Shown piece by piece: positions 26,395-36,500 of a stretch of 64,000 nucleotides of DNA. The notes beneath the pieces are model-generated. The model was not told where the DNA came from and did not search any database. It was given only the letters and a program-made list of their open reading frames with translations. Source of the stretch: Oxalobacteraceae bacterium AB_14 (GTDB taxonomy: Bacteria > Pseudomonadota > Gammaproteobacteria > Burkholderiales > Burkholderiaceae_D); the NCBI GenBank assembly GCA_000381565.1, contig KB906724.1, positions 2,048,801 through 2,112,800 on the forward strand, given 5' to 3'. The first letter of the stretch is position 1. Every line of letters begins with the position of its first letter. Position numbers and translations under genes: made by a program.

Positions 26395-26830
26395 CGGCTT
26401 GCAGGTTGACTGTGTTCTTTTGAGATGGCAGGAAGTCGATCAGCAAGGCGTTGTGGATGCGCGTGGCGGGCGCCAGTTTTTTGCCTTCGATCTCCTGGAA
26501 GATGACGACGCTGTCGGCGTCCGCCTTCACGCCCACCCAGTGCAGCGGCAGGCGTTGGCGGTCCGGGCCCTCCAGGTAGAACTGCCGTTCGACGTAGCGG
26601 CGCAGCGGCGCTTCGCTGTCCGCCCGGCCGAGATCGAAGTTGCGGCCGTAGAGATTCGTCAGCAGCAGCGCCACGTCGTGCGCCGTGTAGGTGTGCACGA
26701 TTTCGGTGTTGCCGGTGCGGTCGTTGTAGCTGATGTCGGCTATGCCCATGTGAAAATTATGGGCGTTCGCAGCCGTGCCGGCGAACGCCAGCACGGCTGC
26801 CACGATCAGGCGCAAGGCGCGCAGCATCAT
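26336..26830 (-). CDS. Secreted DUF6702-like protein
   Basis: The 164-residue precursor has a signal peptide (LRLIVAAVLAFAGTAANA) followed at once by HNFHMGIADISYNDRTGNTE, the family's typical AHxFxxxxxxIxYN beginning. The rest alternates beta-strands and ends in FDQGSIDQITH. The DUF6702 assignment is from memory of this N-terminal pattern. These proteins commonly sit next to an M1-type peptidase and a TonB receptor, as here: its ATG overlaps the peptidase stop by 4 bp and its 3' end overlaps the receptor. Role unknown, presumably periplasmic. Confidence 0.75.
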   Translation of the reverse strand: MMLRALRLIVAAVLAFAGTAANAHNFHMGIADISYNDRTGNTEIVHTYTAHDVALLLTNLYGRNFDLGRADSEAPLRRYVERQFYLEGPDRQRLPLHWVGVKADADSVVIFQEIEGKKLAPATRIHNALLIDFLPSQKNTVNLQADGPVQTLIFDQGSIDQITH

Positions 26831-29196
26831 TCGGACGACGCGTCCCTGGACGACTTGTCGCCCTTGCCCTTGAGCGGCGTGTTGAAGTCGCGCATCAGGT
26901 TGATACGGTCACGCTCCGTCTTGAACAGTTCCACGCGCGACTGCGTCACCTTGCGCGGCCAGCTGTTGTTGCTGGTGTCGATGTCGGCGGTTTCCCAGAA
27001 CGGGTCCTGGGTCAAGCCCACCATCGGCTCGTCGGTGACGATCAACTTGGTGATCTTCTTCGGCGAGTAGCGCCATACTTCGGCCGGAATGCGCTCGATG
27101 TACTTCTTGCCGCTTTTGAGTTCCACCTCCAGGATCAGCGGCATCACCATGCCGCCGACGTTCGAGAAGTCCACCAGGTACAGGTGCTTGCCCTGGTCCA
27201 GCAGCTTCTTCTCCCACGGCTCCAGCTTCTCGATCGCCTCGGCGTAGGTGTTGCGGTCCTTGTTGGTGACGGTGAACTCGTCATGCTCGTTGTAGAAGTC
27301 CTTCAGCTCCGGATGCGCGTCCAGGCGTTTCGGCAGCGATTTGTTGCGCTGTTCGGAAATCGAAACCGGCTGCGCTTCCTTCTGCGCCTTCTTCCATGCC
27401 TTTTCCTTTTCCGGGTCCTTGGTGCTCACGCCGTATTCGCTGATGCCGTCGATGCTGATGTCCACCGCGTCGGTGGTGTAGAACCAGCCGCGCCAGAACC
27501 AGTCAAGGTCGGTGCCGGAAGCGTCTTCCATGGTGCGGAAGAAATCGGCCGGGGTAGGGCGCTTGAACTTCCAGCGGCGCGCGTATTCCTTGAAGGCGTA
27601 GTCGAACAGCTCGCGGCCCAGGATGGTCTCGCGCAGGATGTTCAAGCCGGTGGCCGGCTTGGCGTAGGCGTTGTTCCCGAACTGGAGCAGCGACTCCGAG
27701 TTGGTCATGATCGGCACCTGGTTCTGGCTGCGCATGTAGTCGACGATGTTGCGCGGCTCGCCGCGGCGCGACGGGTAGTTGTTCTCCCATGCCTGTTCGG
27801 CCAGGTACTGCACGAAGGTGTTCAGGCCTTCATCCATCCAGGTCCACTGGCGCTCGTCCGAGTTGATGATCATCGGGTAGTAGTTGTGGCCGACCTCGTG
27901 GATGATCACGCCGATCAGGCCATACTTGGTCTGCTGCGACCAGGTCAGGGCGCCGGTCTTCTTGTCCTTGGCCGGACGCGGGCCGTTGAAGGAGATCATC
28001 GGATACTCCATGCCGCCGACCGGGCCGTTGACCGAGATCGCGCTCGGGTAGGGATAGTCGAAGCTGTACTTGTTGTACTGGTCGATGGTGTGGATGATGG
28101 CCTGGGTGCTGTACTTGCCCCACAGCGGATTGCCTTCCTTCGGATAGTAGGACATCGCCATCACGTTGGTGGAATCCTTCTTGAAGCCCTGCGCATCCCA
28201 GATGAACTTGCGGCTGGAGGCCCAGGCGAAGTCGCGCACATTGGCGGCCTTGAAGTGCCAGGTCCTGGACGCGGTGCTGACGGACTTCTCGGCCTTCTCG
28301 GCCTCTTCCTGCGACACGATGACCACCGGCGCGGACGCGGTCCTGGCCTTGGCCAGGCGGTCGCGCTGCGCCGCGGACAGCACGTCGTTGGGGTTCTGCA
28401 GTTCGCCGGTGGAGGCCACCACGTGGTCGGCCGGGACGGTCAGCTGCACGTCGTAGTCGCCGAATTCCAGCGTGAATTCGCCGGAGCCCAGGAACTGCTT
28501 GTGCTGCCAGCCCGTCACGTCGTAGTAGGCCGCCATGCGCGGATACCACTGGGCGATTTCGAACAGGTCGTTCTTGTCGGCGTCGAAGTGCTCGTAGCCG
28601 GAACGGCCGCCCAGCACCTGCTGTTCGTTGATGTTATACGACCAGTCGATATCTAAGGCGAAGCTCTGGCCCGGCTTCAACGGCGCCGGCAGTTCGATGC
28701 GCATCATGGTGCGGTTGATGGTGTACTTCAGCGGCTGGCCGCCGGCCGCCACCGACTTGATGTTGTAGCCGCCGTCGAATTCGCGGCCGGCCAGGATGCC
28801 GCGCATGCCTTCGAACTTGTAGCCGTCTTCCGGCGTGCGCGGCTTGGCCCATGCCTCGCGCGAAGGCTGCGTCAGCATCATGCGGGCGTCGGAATCTTTT
28901 TTGTAGATGTTCTGGTCGAGCTGCACCCACAGGTAGCTCAGCGTGTCGGGCGAGTTGTTGTGGTAGTTGATTTGCTCGCTGCCGGTGATGGCGTGCTTGG
29001 CTTCGTCGAGCGTGGCGCGGATCGTGTAGTCCGCGCGTTGCTGCCAGTAGGCGGCGCCGGGTGCGCCGGAGGCGGTGCGGTAGCTGTTGGCGGAGGGGAG
29101 GACTTCGTCCAGTTGGCGGAACTTGTCGTCGAATGGCTCCGCCGCAAATGCGGACGCTGTCAAGCAAAGGGCGAAGAAGCCGATGGTCTTGCGCAT
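26827..29196 (-). CDS. M1-family zinc metallopeptidase, secreted
   Basis: The 789-residue precursor begins with a signal peptide (MRKTIGFFALCLTASAFA). The substrate-anchoring exopeptidase motif is GGMEYPMISF (in place of GAMEN) and the zinc site is HEVGHNYYPM followed, exactly 18 residues after the second His, by Glu in WMDEGLNTF. That HExxH-x18-E spacing is diagnostic of M1 (gluzincin). N-terminal beta domain and long C-terminal part match the bacterial M1 group whose members are often lost from exact aminopeptidase assignment. It probably trims peptides in the periplasm. First gene of an operon with a DUF6702-like protein and a TonB receptor. Confidence 0.95.
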   Translation of the reverse strand: MRKTIGFFALCLTASAFAAEPFDDKFRQLDEVLPSANSYRTASGAPGAAYWQQRADYTIRATLDEAKHAITGSEQINYHNNSPDTLSYLWVQLDQNIYKKDSDARMMLTQPSREAWAKPRTPEDGYKFEGMRGILAGREFDGGYNIKSVAAGGQPLKYTINRTMMRIELPAPLKPGQSFALDIDWSYNINEQQVLGGRSGYEHFDADKNDLFEIAQWYPRMAAYYDVTGWQHKQFLGSGEFTLEFGDYDVQLTVPADHVVASTGELQNPNDVLSAAQRDRLAKARTASAPVVIVSQEEAEKAEKSVSTASRTWHFKAANVRDFAWASSRKFIWDAQGFKKDSTNVMAMSYYPKEGNPLWGKYSTQAIIHTIDQYNKYSFDYPYPSAISVNGPVGGMEYPMISFNGPRPAKDKKTGALTWSQQTKYGLIGVIIHEVGHNYYPMIINSDERQWTWMDEGLNTFVQYLAEQAWENNYPSRRGEPRNIVDYMRSQNQVPIMTNSESLLQFGNNAYAKPATGLNILRETILGRELFDYAFKEYARRWKFKRPTPADFFRTMEDASGTDLDWFWRGWFYTTDAVDISIDGISEYGVSTKDPEKEKAWKKAQKEAQPVSISEQRNKSLPKRLDAHPELKDFYNEHDEFTVTNKDRNTYAEAIEKLEPWEKKLLDQGKHLYLVDFSNVGGMVMPLILEVELKSGKKYIERIPAEVWRYSPKKITKLIVTDEPMVGLTQDPFWETADIDTSNNSWPRKVTQSRVELFKTERDRINLMRDFNTPLKGKGDKSSRDASSE

Positions 29197-29309
29197 AGTT
29201 TGTATTCCCGATGATTTCCCGAATAAAGGAAGCTAGTGTATAGCAACTTTTCAAAGAATTACCATGCGATACAATAAAATACAAACTAAGTGGCAGTTTT
29301 CATTCCTGC

Positions 29310-30830
29310 TTATTTGCCTGGCCGCTGCTGGTCCTGGAAAGCGTGGTGGGCGTCGTCGGTGGCGCTCATCGCGGCCGCCGGCAGGTCCAGCCGCATCAGG
29401 CGGGAACCCTTGCCGTTGCTGGCTCGCGGCCATTCCGGCAGGCCGGCGCAGTTGGGGTTTCCGGTCTTGATGAAGTTGGCGAAGTAGTCCTGCATCTGCG
29501 CCGACAGCGCGTAATCGTCGGCGGTCCACGCATAGACTTTATTGGCTTTCAGGTTACCCAGCGCGTATTCGATTTCGACCGAATGGCCGGCGCCGGTCTG
29601 GCCCGGACGCGGGTGCGAATAGTAGTAGCGATAGACCGGCTGCCCGCTGGTGCGGACATGCGTGTCTATCCATTTCCAGGTGCCGTGGGCGATGAACCGG
29701 TCGCCGGCGAGATCGGTGGCGGCCTGCATCGGGTCGCCGCTGTAGGCTTGCCGCGCGGCGCCGGCGCGCTCGCCGTACATCGCCTGCAGCGCTTTGTTGA
29801 AGTTCTCCTGCGTCGGCTCGTTGTCCCCGAATATCTGCCTGTAGTAGCCTTCCTGCGAATTCCATCCGGCCAGCAGCGGCACCTTGGCCTGTTGGCCTGC
29901 GGCGTACATCTCGAGCGGGCTGCGTGGCAGCACGTAGCCGTCCTGGATATCGGAGAACCACGGCGCGTCGGGCCGCTTCAGGGTTTCCAGCAGCTGCCGG
30001 GCGGGCATGGCGCGCAGCGCGGCCAGCGTGGGCGCGCCGATTTTCTCGGCGAAGCCGGCGCCTTTGCCTTCCGCGAGCGCCAGCGGCAGCGGGGCGTCCA
30101 GGCCGAGCAGCGCGCCGCTCTCGCCGATGGCGCCGGCGATCAGCCCCTTGGCCAGCGGCGATATCATCTGCGCGCTGACCGACCACGATCCGGCCGATTC
30201 GCCGGCGATGGTCACGCGCGCCGGATCGCCGCCGAAGGCCGCGATATTCTTCGCCACCCATTGCAGCGCCGCCGCCTGGTCCATCAGGCCGTAGTTGCCG
30301 GATGCCTTGTGTGGCGATTCGGCCGTCAGTTCCGGGTGGGCCAGGAAGCCGAAGATATTGAGCCGGTAGTTGACGGTCAGCGTGACGATGCCCTTGGCGG
30401 CCATGCTGGCGCCGTCGTAGCGCGGTTCGGAGCCGTCGCCGGCGGCGAAGCCGCCGCCGTAGAAGTAGACCAGCACCGGCAGCTTGTCCTTGGCCGATTT
30501 GGCGGGCGTCCAGACGTTCAGGTACAGGCAGTCTTCGCTGATGCCGCCGGAGCGGAACACCATGTCGCCGAACAGCGGCAGCTGCATGGCGCGCGGGCCG
30601 AAGTGGTCGGCCTTGCGCACGCCGCGCCACTTCTGCGCCGGCTGCGGCGCCTTCCAGCGCAAGGCGCCGACCGGCGGCGCGGCGAACGGTATCCCTTTGT
30701 ACGACGTGACGCCGGAGGCCTCCAACGTGCCCTCGACCACGCCGGTGGCGGTGGTGGCGCGCGGCGCGGCCGCAAAGCAAGGGGAGGCGATCACACTGAA
30801 AGCAGCCAGCAGCAAACCGTATTTATTCAT
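29310..30830 (-). CDS. Type-B carboxylesterase, secreted
   Basis: The 506-residue precursor has a signal peptide (LLLAAFSVIASPCFAAA) and all type-B carboxylesterase signatures: YKGIPFAAPPVGALRWKAPQ, EDCLYLNVWTP, the oxyanion loop VYFYGGGFAAGDG, and the nucleophile VTIAGESAGSWSVSAQ. The catalytic Glu is probably in the NSQEGYYRQIFG region and the His in AGHSVEIEYALGN. It hydrolyses carboxylic esters; substrate unknown. It lies 113 bp downstream of the M1 peptidase start on the same strand, with its own gap upstream, so it is probably transcribed from its own promoter. Confidence 0.93.
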   Translation of the reverse strand: MNKYGLLLAAFSVIASPCFAAAPRATTATGVVEGTLEASGVTSYKGIPFAAPPVGALRWKAPQPAQKWRGVRKADHFGPRAMQLPLFGDMVFRSGGISEDCLYLNVWTPAKSAKDKLPVLVYFYGGGFAAGDGSEPRYDGASMAAKGIVTLTVNYRLNIFGFLAHPELTAESPHKASGNYGLMDQAAALQWVAKNIAAFGGDPARVTIAGESAGSWSVSAQMISPLAKGLIAGAIGESGALLGLDAPLPLALAEGKGAGFAEKIGAPTLAALRAMPARQLLETLKRPDAPWFSDIQDGYVLPRSPLEMYAAGQQAKVPLLAGWNSQEGYYRQIFGDNEPTQENFNKALQAMYGERAGAARQAYSGDPMQAATDLAGDRFIAHGTWKWIDTHVRTSGQPVYRYYYSHPRPGQTGAGHSVEIEYALGNLKANKVYAWTADDYALSAQMQDYFANFIKTGNPNCAGLPEWPRASNGKGSRLMRLDLPAAAMSATDDAHHAFQDQQRPGK

Positions 30831-30972
30831 GGCGTCATCATCGGAGTTAACTATCGACGCCCACTATAACTGGAAGCACTTCCACCTGCGATAACTTATT
30901 TGCGTTTTGCCATACCAATCTGTTAATGACGGCGCGGACGGGCGCGCGCCGTCGCCCTGATCTGAAGGCAGG

Positions 30973-31689
30973 TCAGCCGCGGCGCGCGCGGCGGCGCGCC
31001 AGCCCAATCAGGCCCAGGCCGCCGAGCAGCATGGCGTAGGTTTCCGGTTCCGGCACGGCGGCGATGGTGCCGTTGACGGCGAACGGCAGTTCCACCGACA
31101 AGCCGCTGCCGTCGTCGACCAGGGTGGCGAACGGATCGCCGCCGCCAGCCTGCAGCGCGTTGCCTTCACGCCCGTCGGACGTCGGCGGCTGCCATGGGCC
31201 GGAGGCGGCGGTGCCGGTCACGCCCCAGGTCAGCCAGTAGTGGCCGGCGCCCAGTGTGATGTCGCTGATGTCCGCGTCGATCTGGTAGATGCCGCGCTGC
31301 TTGTTGTCGACGGTGCTCCCGGTGACGCGATAGCCGGCCAGGCCGCCGTTGGTGACGGCGTCGGTGCCCGATGCCACCACCGTGCCGTTGTTGACGTCGT
31401 CGCCCGAGACGATGCTCCAGGTGGCCGAGGTGAAGCTGAATTGGCCGGCGTTGGTCTGGTAGCCGTAGAAGCTCAGGCTGGACACGTTCCAGCTCTTGCC
31501 GGCCGTGACGTTGAAGTCGTCCGCGACGAAATTGCCGACCGCGCTTTGGTTGCCGAAGCCGATGGTGGAGGCGTCCGGCGCCAGGATGGACTTGCCGTCG
31601 CCGTCGACCACCGGGCCATTGTTGTACAACACGCCGGCGTTAGCGACGCCGGCGACCAGAGCGAGTACTGCGAATGCGATTTTGTTCAT
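30973..31689 (-). CDS. PEP-CTERM sorted secreted protein
   Basis: The 238-residue precursor has a signal peptide (IAFAVLALVAGVANAG) and the complete sorting tail VPEPETYAMLLGGLGLIGLA followed by RRRARRG, recognised by exosortase and cleaved at the membrane. The mature part is beta-rich, with GDGKSILAPDASTIGFGNQS near its start, and resembles many Ca-independent PEP-CTERM surface proteins of unknown role. Met at 31689 is preferred to the adjacent Met at 31692 because GGGGA then sits at a better distance. No exosortase gene lies in the window. Confidence 0.88.
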   Translation of the reverse strand: MNKIAFAVLALVAGVANAGVLYNNGPVVDGDGKSILAPDASTIGFGNQSAVGNFVADDFNVTAGKSWNVSSLSFYGYQTNAGQFSFTSATWSIVSGDDVNNGTVVASGTDAVTNGGLAGYRVTGSTVDNKQRGIYQIDADISDITLGAGHYWLTWGVTGTAASGPWQPPTSDGREGNALQAGGGDPFATLVDDGSGLSVELPFAVNGTIAAVPEPETYAMLLGGLGLIGLARRRARRG

Positions 31690-31781
31690 CATTTCCCCAT
31701 CTTTGTTGTGAGAAATGACAAAGTATCACTATTTAATAATCTTGCCTATATATTATTTTCTAATATCAATATGCTACTAAC

Positions 31782-33452
31782 TCAGCGCAGCGTCTCGGTC
31801 AGCACGCGGCCTTCGGCGCCGGCCGGCGGGCGCACGTGCAGCAGGTTGGCCAAGGTCGGCGCGATGTCGACCACTTCCGCATACTGGCCGTAGGCGCCCG
31901 GCTTGATCCAGCGTTTGCCCATGATCATCAGCGGCACGTTGGTGTCGTAGGCGTACGGCGAGCCGTGCGAGGTGCCGCTGCTGCCGGTGCCGAAGTACCA
32001 GTAAGGCTTGGTGACCACCATCAGGTCGCCCGATACTTCGCGGTTCCAGGCGCGCCGCATCAGCGTGGCGATGCGGGTGGTGTTGGCGGCGCCGCTTTCG
32101 AGCTGGGTGCGGGTATAGGCTTCGACGATGCCGTTCTGCGCCAGCAGGAAGCGGGCGGCGGCGGTTTCCACGTCCTCGCGTTTCAGGCCGCTCTTGTCGA
32201 TCTGCGCGTTGTCCAGGTGGATGTTGGGCAGCGACCAGGCGCTGAGCAGTTTGGCGCCGCCGAATTTTTCCGACAGGTGCTGGTCCAGCGCTTTCATCAG
32301 CTTGTTGCCGTCGATGCGCTGGGCGTCGATGTGCTGGGTGCGCGAGAACTCGGGCGTGTTCGGAAAGCCGTGGTCGGCGGTCAGCACCACCAGCACATTG
32401 TCCATGCCGACCCGCTTGTCGAGGTAGTTGAAGAAGTCGGCCAGCATGCGGTCCACGCGCTGCAGGTGGTCGTGCGACATCTTGCTTTCCGGTCCGAAGG
32501 CGTGGTTGACGTAGTCGTGCGCCGACAGGCTCACGCCCAGCAGGTCCGGCACGCCGGCCGGATTGCGGCCGAGGTTTTCGCCTTCCACCGCGGCGCGCGC
32601 GAAGTCCAGCGTCAGCTGGTCGAGGAAGGGGCCGGTCTTCAGGCGGTTGTAGTAGCCGGCGTCGATCTCGCCGCTTTCGCTGTAGTAGGTGTAGGGCAGG
32701 CGGTTGTGGGTGCCGGCCTTGACCTGGTTCAGGTCTTCGCTGGCGTCGGCGGCGTAGGCCGCCTCGGGCAGCAGCGCCGTCCACGACTTGCCGTAGTAGC
32801 GGTCCTGCGGCTTGCCGGCCTGGTATTGCTGGACCCAGGCCGGATGCGCCTTCATGTAGAAGGTGCTGCTGGCGAAATTGCCGCTCTTGTCCATGTACAT
32901 ATAGGCGGTGCCGGTCTTGCCGGCCAGCAGAATCGCGCCGCGGTCCTTGCCGGAGACGGTGACCACCTTGCTGCGGCTGCCGGTGGCGTAGCGCAGCTGG
33001 TCGCCCAGCGTGTCGACCTTCAGGCGGGTCGGCGCGGTGCCGTCGCTCGGCCTGGTCTCTTCGCCGATGTAGGTGTAGTTGGTGTCCTCGGTGCAGTACA
33101 CCGATTTTTTCGTGACGGGATCGATCCAGTTGTTGCCGATCACGCCGTGCACATACGGGTAGGCGCCGGTCAGCACGGCGCTGTGGCCGATCGCGGTGAC
33201 GGTGATGCCGTGCGCCTGGTGCGCGTTGCTGAACGACGCGCCCTGGTCCAGCATGCGCCGCAGGCCGCCCTGGCCGAACTGGTCGCGGTAGCGCTGCACC
33301 TGCTCGTTCGGCAGGCCGTCCACCACCAGCACCACCACCAGTTTCGGCAGGGCCGAGGCGGCGCTGGCGGCGGGAGCGGCGGCGTGCGCGGCGTGCAGCG
33401 CCAGGCAGGAGGTCGCGATTACGAGTGCGGGCAGGGACAGTTTCTTTGTCAT
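31782..33452 (-). CDS. PafA-like alkaline phosphatase / phosphodiesterase superfamily, secreted
   Basis: The 556-residue precursor has a signal peptide (LPALVIATSCLALHAAHA). The metal and nucleophile region is VVDGLPNEQVQRYRDQF, then ITVTAIGHSAVLTGAYPYVH with the Ser/Thr nucleophile after GH, and GVIGNNWID. Later come KVVTVSGKDRGAILLAG (the Lys/Arg pair typical of PafA), SLSAHDYVNHAFG and VLTADHGFPNTPE as metal ligands, and the last His in GTSHGSPYAYD. It likely releases phosphate from organic monoesters in the periplasm. It lies 96 bp downstream of the pectinase gene on the same strand; any functional link to pectin is unclear. Confidence 0.9.
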   Translation of the reverse strand: MTKKLSLPALVIATSCLALHAAHAAAPAASAASALPKLVVVLVVDGLPNEQVQRYRDQFGQGGLRRMLDQGASFSNAHQAHGITVTAIGHSAVLTGAYPYVHGVIGNNWIDPVTKKSVYCTEDTNYTYIGEETRPSDGTAPTRLKVDTLGDQLRYATGSRSKVVTVSGKDRGAILLAGKTGTAYMYMDKSGNFASSTFYMKAHPAWVQQYQAGKPQDRYYGKSWTALLPEAAYAADASEDLNQVKAGTHNRLPYTYYSESGEIDAGYYNRLKTGPFLDQLTLDFARAAVEGENLGRNPAGVPDLLGVSLSAHDYVNHAFGPESKMSHDHLQRVDRMLADFFNYLDKRVGMDNVLVVLTADHGFPNTPEFSRTQHIDAQRIDGNKLMKALDQHLSEKFGGAKLLSAWSLPNIHLDNAQIDKSGLKREDVETAAARFLLAQNGIVEAYTRTQLESGAANTTRIATLMRRAWNREVSGDLMVVTKPYWYFGTGSSGTSHGSPYAYDTNVPLMIMGKRWIKPGAYGQYAEVVDIAPTLANLLHVRPPAGAEGRVLTETLR

Positions 33453-33548
33453 GTTGGTTCGTCGTCAGGTTGGGAAGGATGGTCGCGCACAGCCTACCAT
33501 GCGCCGGCGATATCCTACCCCAAGCTTGTGACGGCTCGATGACAGATG

Positions 33549-36500
33549 CTATGGCTGGGGGTTCCAGCCGGCGCCGCCGTTGTAGGCGGCGAACACCTTG
33601 GCGCGGTCGGCGAAGCCGGCTGCGACGTCGCTGGCGCTCAGCTGGAAGCCGCCGACGCGCGCCGCCAGGTTGATCGGCACGCCGGCCAGCGTGGTGCTGC
33701 CGTATTCGCGCCAGCCGCTGGCGGCGGTCGGCGCCCCCGGGTTGGGCGCGGGCTGGCCGTTCACGCCGGCGCCGGCCCAGCCCGCGGCGGCCACGTGCGC
33801 GTCCATCCTGGTGTTGATGAAGGCGACGTTGTCCCAGGTGGCCGTGCCGCCGGGGCTGCGCGCCAGGTAGGTCGCGCCGGCCGGCACGTCGCCGTGCAGC
33901 GGGCCGGGACCGGCGCCGTGCGTCAGGCTGCTGTTGAGGAAGACGTAGCCCTTGTCGCCGGCGTTGGCCACGCGCGCCTGCAGCACGTAGCCGCCGCTGC
34001 TGGCGTTGGCGGTGTCGCCCACCGAGCGGATCTCGCTTTCCTCGAACAGCGCGGCGCGGCTGCCGCCCCAGATGAAGTCCACATTGCCCGCCACCAGCGC
34101 GTGATAGAACCAGGCGTAGCCTTTCAGGTTCAGCGTATCCTGCTCGCTGTAGAAGTTGGCGTTGTTCGCCACCAGCCGGCCGCTGTCGCTATTGAAGTAG
34201 ATCGTTTCCGCCTGGGCCGAAATGGCGCCCGAGCGCAGCGTGGTGTTCTTCAGCGTCAGCGTGTCGAGGGTCAGCATGTCGGCCGCTTCGACCAGCATCA
34301 CCGCGCGCCCGCCGGCCGGTGTGGAACTGTCGCCGTTGGCCTGGCTGGCGCCGGAGCCGGTGTTGAGCGTGTCGTAGTTGGCGTACTGGATCACGGCGCC
34401 GTCGCGGCTTTCACCCGTCAAGGTGAGGTTGTTCTTGCCGCGCAGGTAAAGCAGCTCGTTGTAGCTGCCGTTGCGCACGGTGATGGTCAGCGGATCGTTG
34501 GCGCCCAGTTCTTTCATCGCGTAGTTCAGCGCCGCCTGCACGGTGTTGAAGTCGGCGTCGTCGGCGGCGCCCACGGTCAGGCTGGTGCGGCCGGCGCCCG
34601 GGCCGGCGGCGCGCGTGGTGAACCACCAGTCGCCCAGTTTGCCGATCCCGGCGAACGGCACGCCGCCCAGCGTGGCGCCGTTGAACACGCCGTTGGCGAT
34701 GGCGACGTAGTACTCGGTGCCGTAGGCTAGCTTGTTACTGTGCGGCTTGATCGTCACCGTGCAGCCGCTGATGCTGACCGGCGTGGTGTTGACCTTGCGG
34801 ATGGCCGGCTGGCCGGCGTAGCCCAGGATGTCGGTCTCGCCGCTCAGGCGTATCACGTCGACCAGCGCGTCGTCGGACCTGCGGAAGATGCGGATGCTGC
34901 CGCTGCTGCCCAGCGTCGGCGGCGTATCGAAGGTCAGCCTGAGCGAGGCGTCGATGTTGGCGCTGCCGGTGTTCGAGGGCAGGGCGGCGCCGGTCAGCGG
35001 ATAGGTCTGCACCGGTTGCACGAACCGCGGGCTGATGGTGGCCGCGATGGTGCGCTGCAGGGTCGGATCGGAATCGCTGGTGACGACGATGCTGGCGTTG
35101 CCGGCTCCGACCGGCGTGACCGTCAGCACCGTGCCGTTGATGGCCACCGCCGCCACCGCCGGGTTGCTGGAGCTGACGCTGAAGCCCTCCAGCGCGCCGT
35201 CCGGCTTGACGGCGGTGACGTTGACGCCGAGCGGCGCGTCGCCCACTTCGGCCGAGTAGCCGAGCGTGGCGGGGTTGAGCGTCAGCTGCGAAGGCTTGAG
35301 CGCCGGATCGCCGATGCGCACGTCGTCGATCTGGAACGATTTGTTGGCGGTGTACAGGCCGACCTGGCCGCGCTCCGCGAAGGCGGCGTCGGTCACCGTG
35401 CCCAGCGCCTCGCCGTCCAGGTAGACGGTCAGCGCGGCGCCTATCATTTCAAAGCGCACCGTGTAGAACTGCGCGTCCAGCGCGATCGGCTTCTTCACCT
35501 GCTTGGGGCGCGACAGGGAGCCGGCCAGCATCCTGGCGATTTCGACCTGCGTGCTGGCGGTGCTGTTCTGCACGTTGAGGCCGCCGCCGTACCAGTTGGC
35601 GGCGTCCTTGTAGCGGGTGATCAGGTACAGCTGCTTGTTGCCGGTGGTGCTGTTGGTCAGGGGCTTGATGCGGGCCTCGACGTAGTAGTCGGCGGACGGC
35701 ACGCCGCTCATGGCCGCGGGATTGAGCAGCGCCAGCACGCCGCCGGTGGTGGCCGCCGTGTACTGCATCATCATATTGGCGCCGCCCACGCTTTCGGCCT
35801 TGACGCTGAAGCTGCCGTTGGCGCCGGCCACCGGCAGCAGCTTCCAGTTGGCCGAGCTGCCGCTCTGGAAGTCGTCGCAGAAATACAGGCCGGACGGCGG
35901 GCAAGTGAGCATCACGCTGACGTCGGGCGTGACGTTGCCGCTGCCGCTGATGGCGGTGCTCAGCTTGCCGCCGCCGGCCTGCGCCAGCACGTTGGCCTTG
36001 ACCAGCGCCAGCGGCCGCGCCGCGTAGGCATAGGGCACGCTGTAGGCGACGCTGTCCGGCGTCGAGCAGCCGGCCAGCGGCGCGCCGTTCAGCATCGAGC
36101 CGCTGTCCTTGAAGGCGCCCGGCACGGTGCCGCCGATCGGCTCGACCACGTCGTCGCAACGCAGGGTACGCGGGCCGGCGATCTCGAACACGTTGTTGTT
36201 GGACAGGATCTGCGCCGCCTGGCCCACGCCTATGCTGTATTCGTACGGGTAGGCCGGATGCGACTTGCTGCCGGCGAAGTAGTTGTTGTACACGTGGACC
36301 TGGCCGTAGCGCACGCGCGGCGCGCGGCTGACGATGTCGCGGAACACATTGTTGCTGAAGCTGACGCGCAGCTTGCCGCTGTCGGCGCTGGCGCTGTCGC
36401 TGGAGCCGATCAGGTTGTTCTTGCGGTGCTGGCCGAAGACGTTGTACGACACCGTCACGTAGTCGGCAGCGTGGGTGATGTCGAGCGCGCCGTCGTGGCA

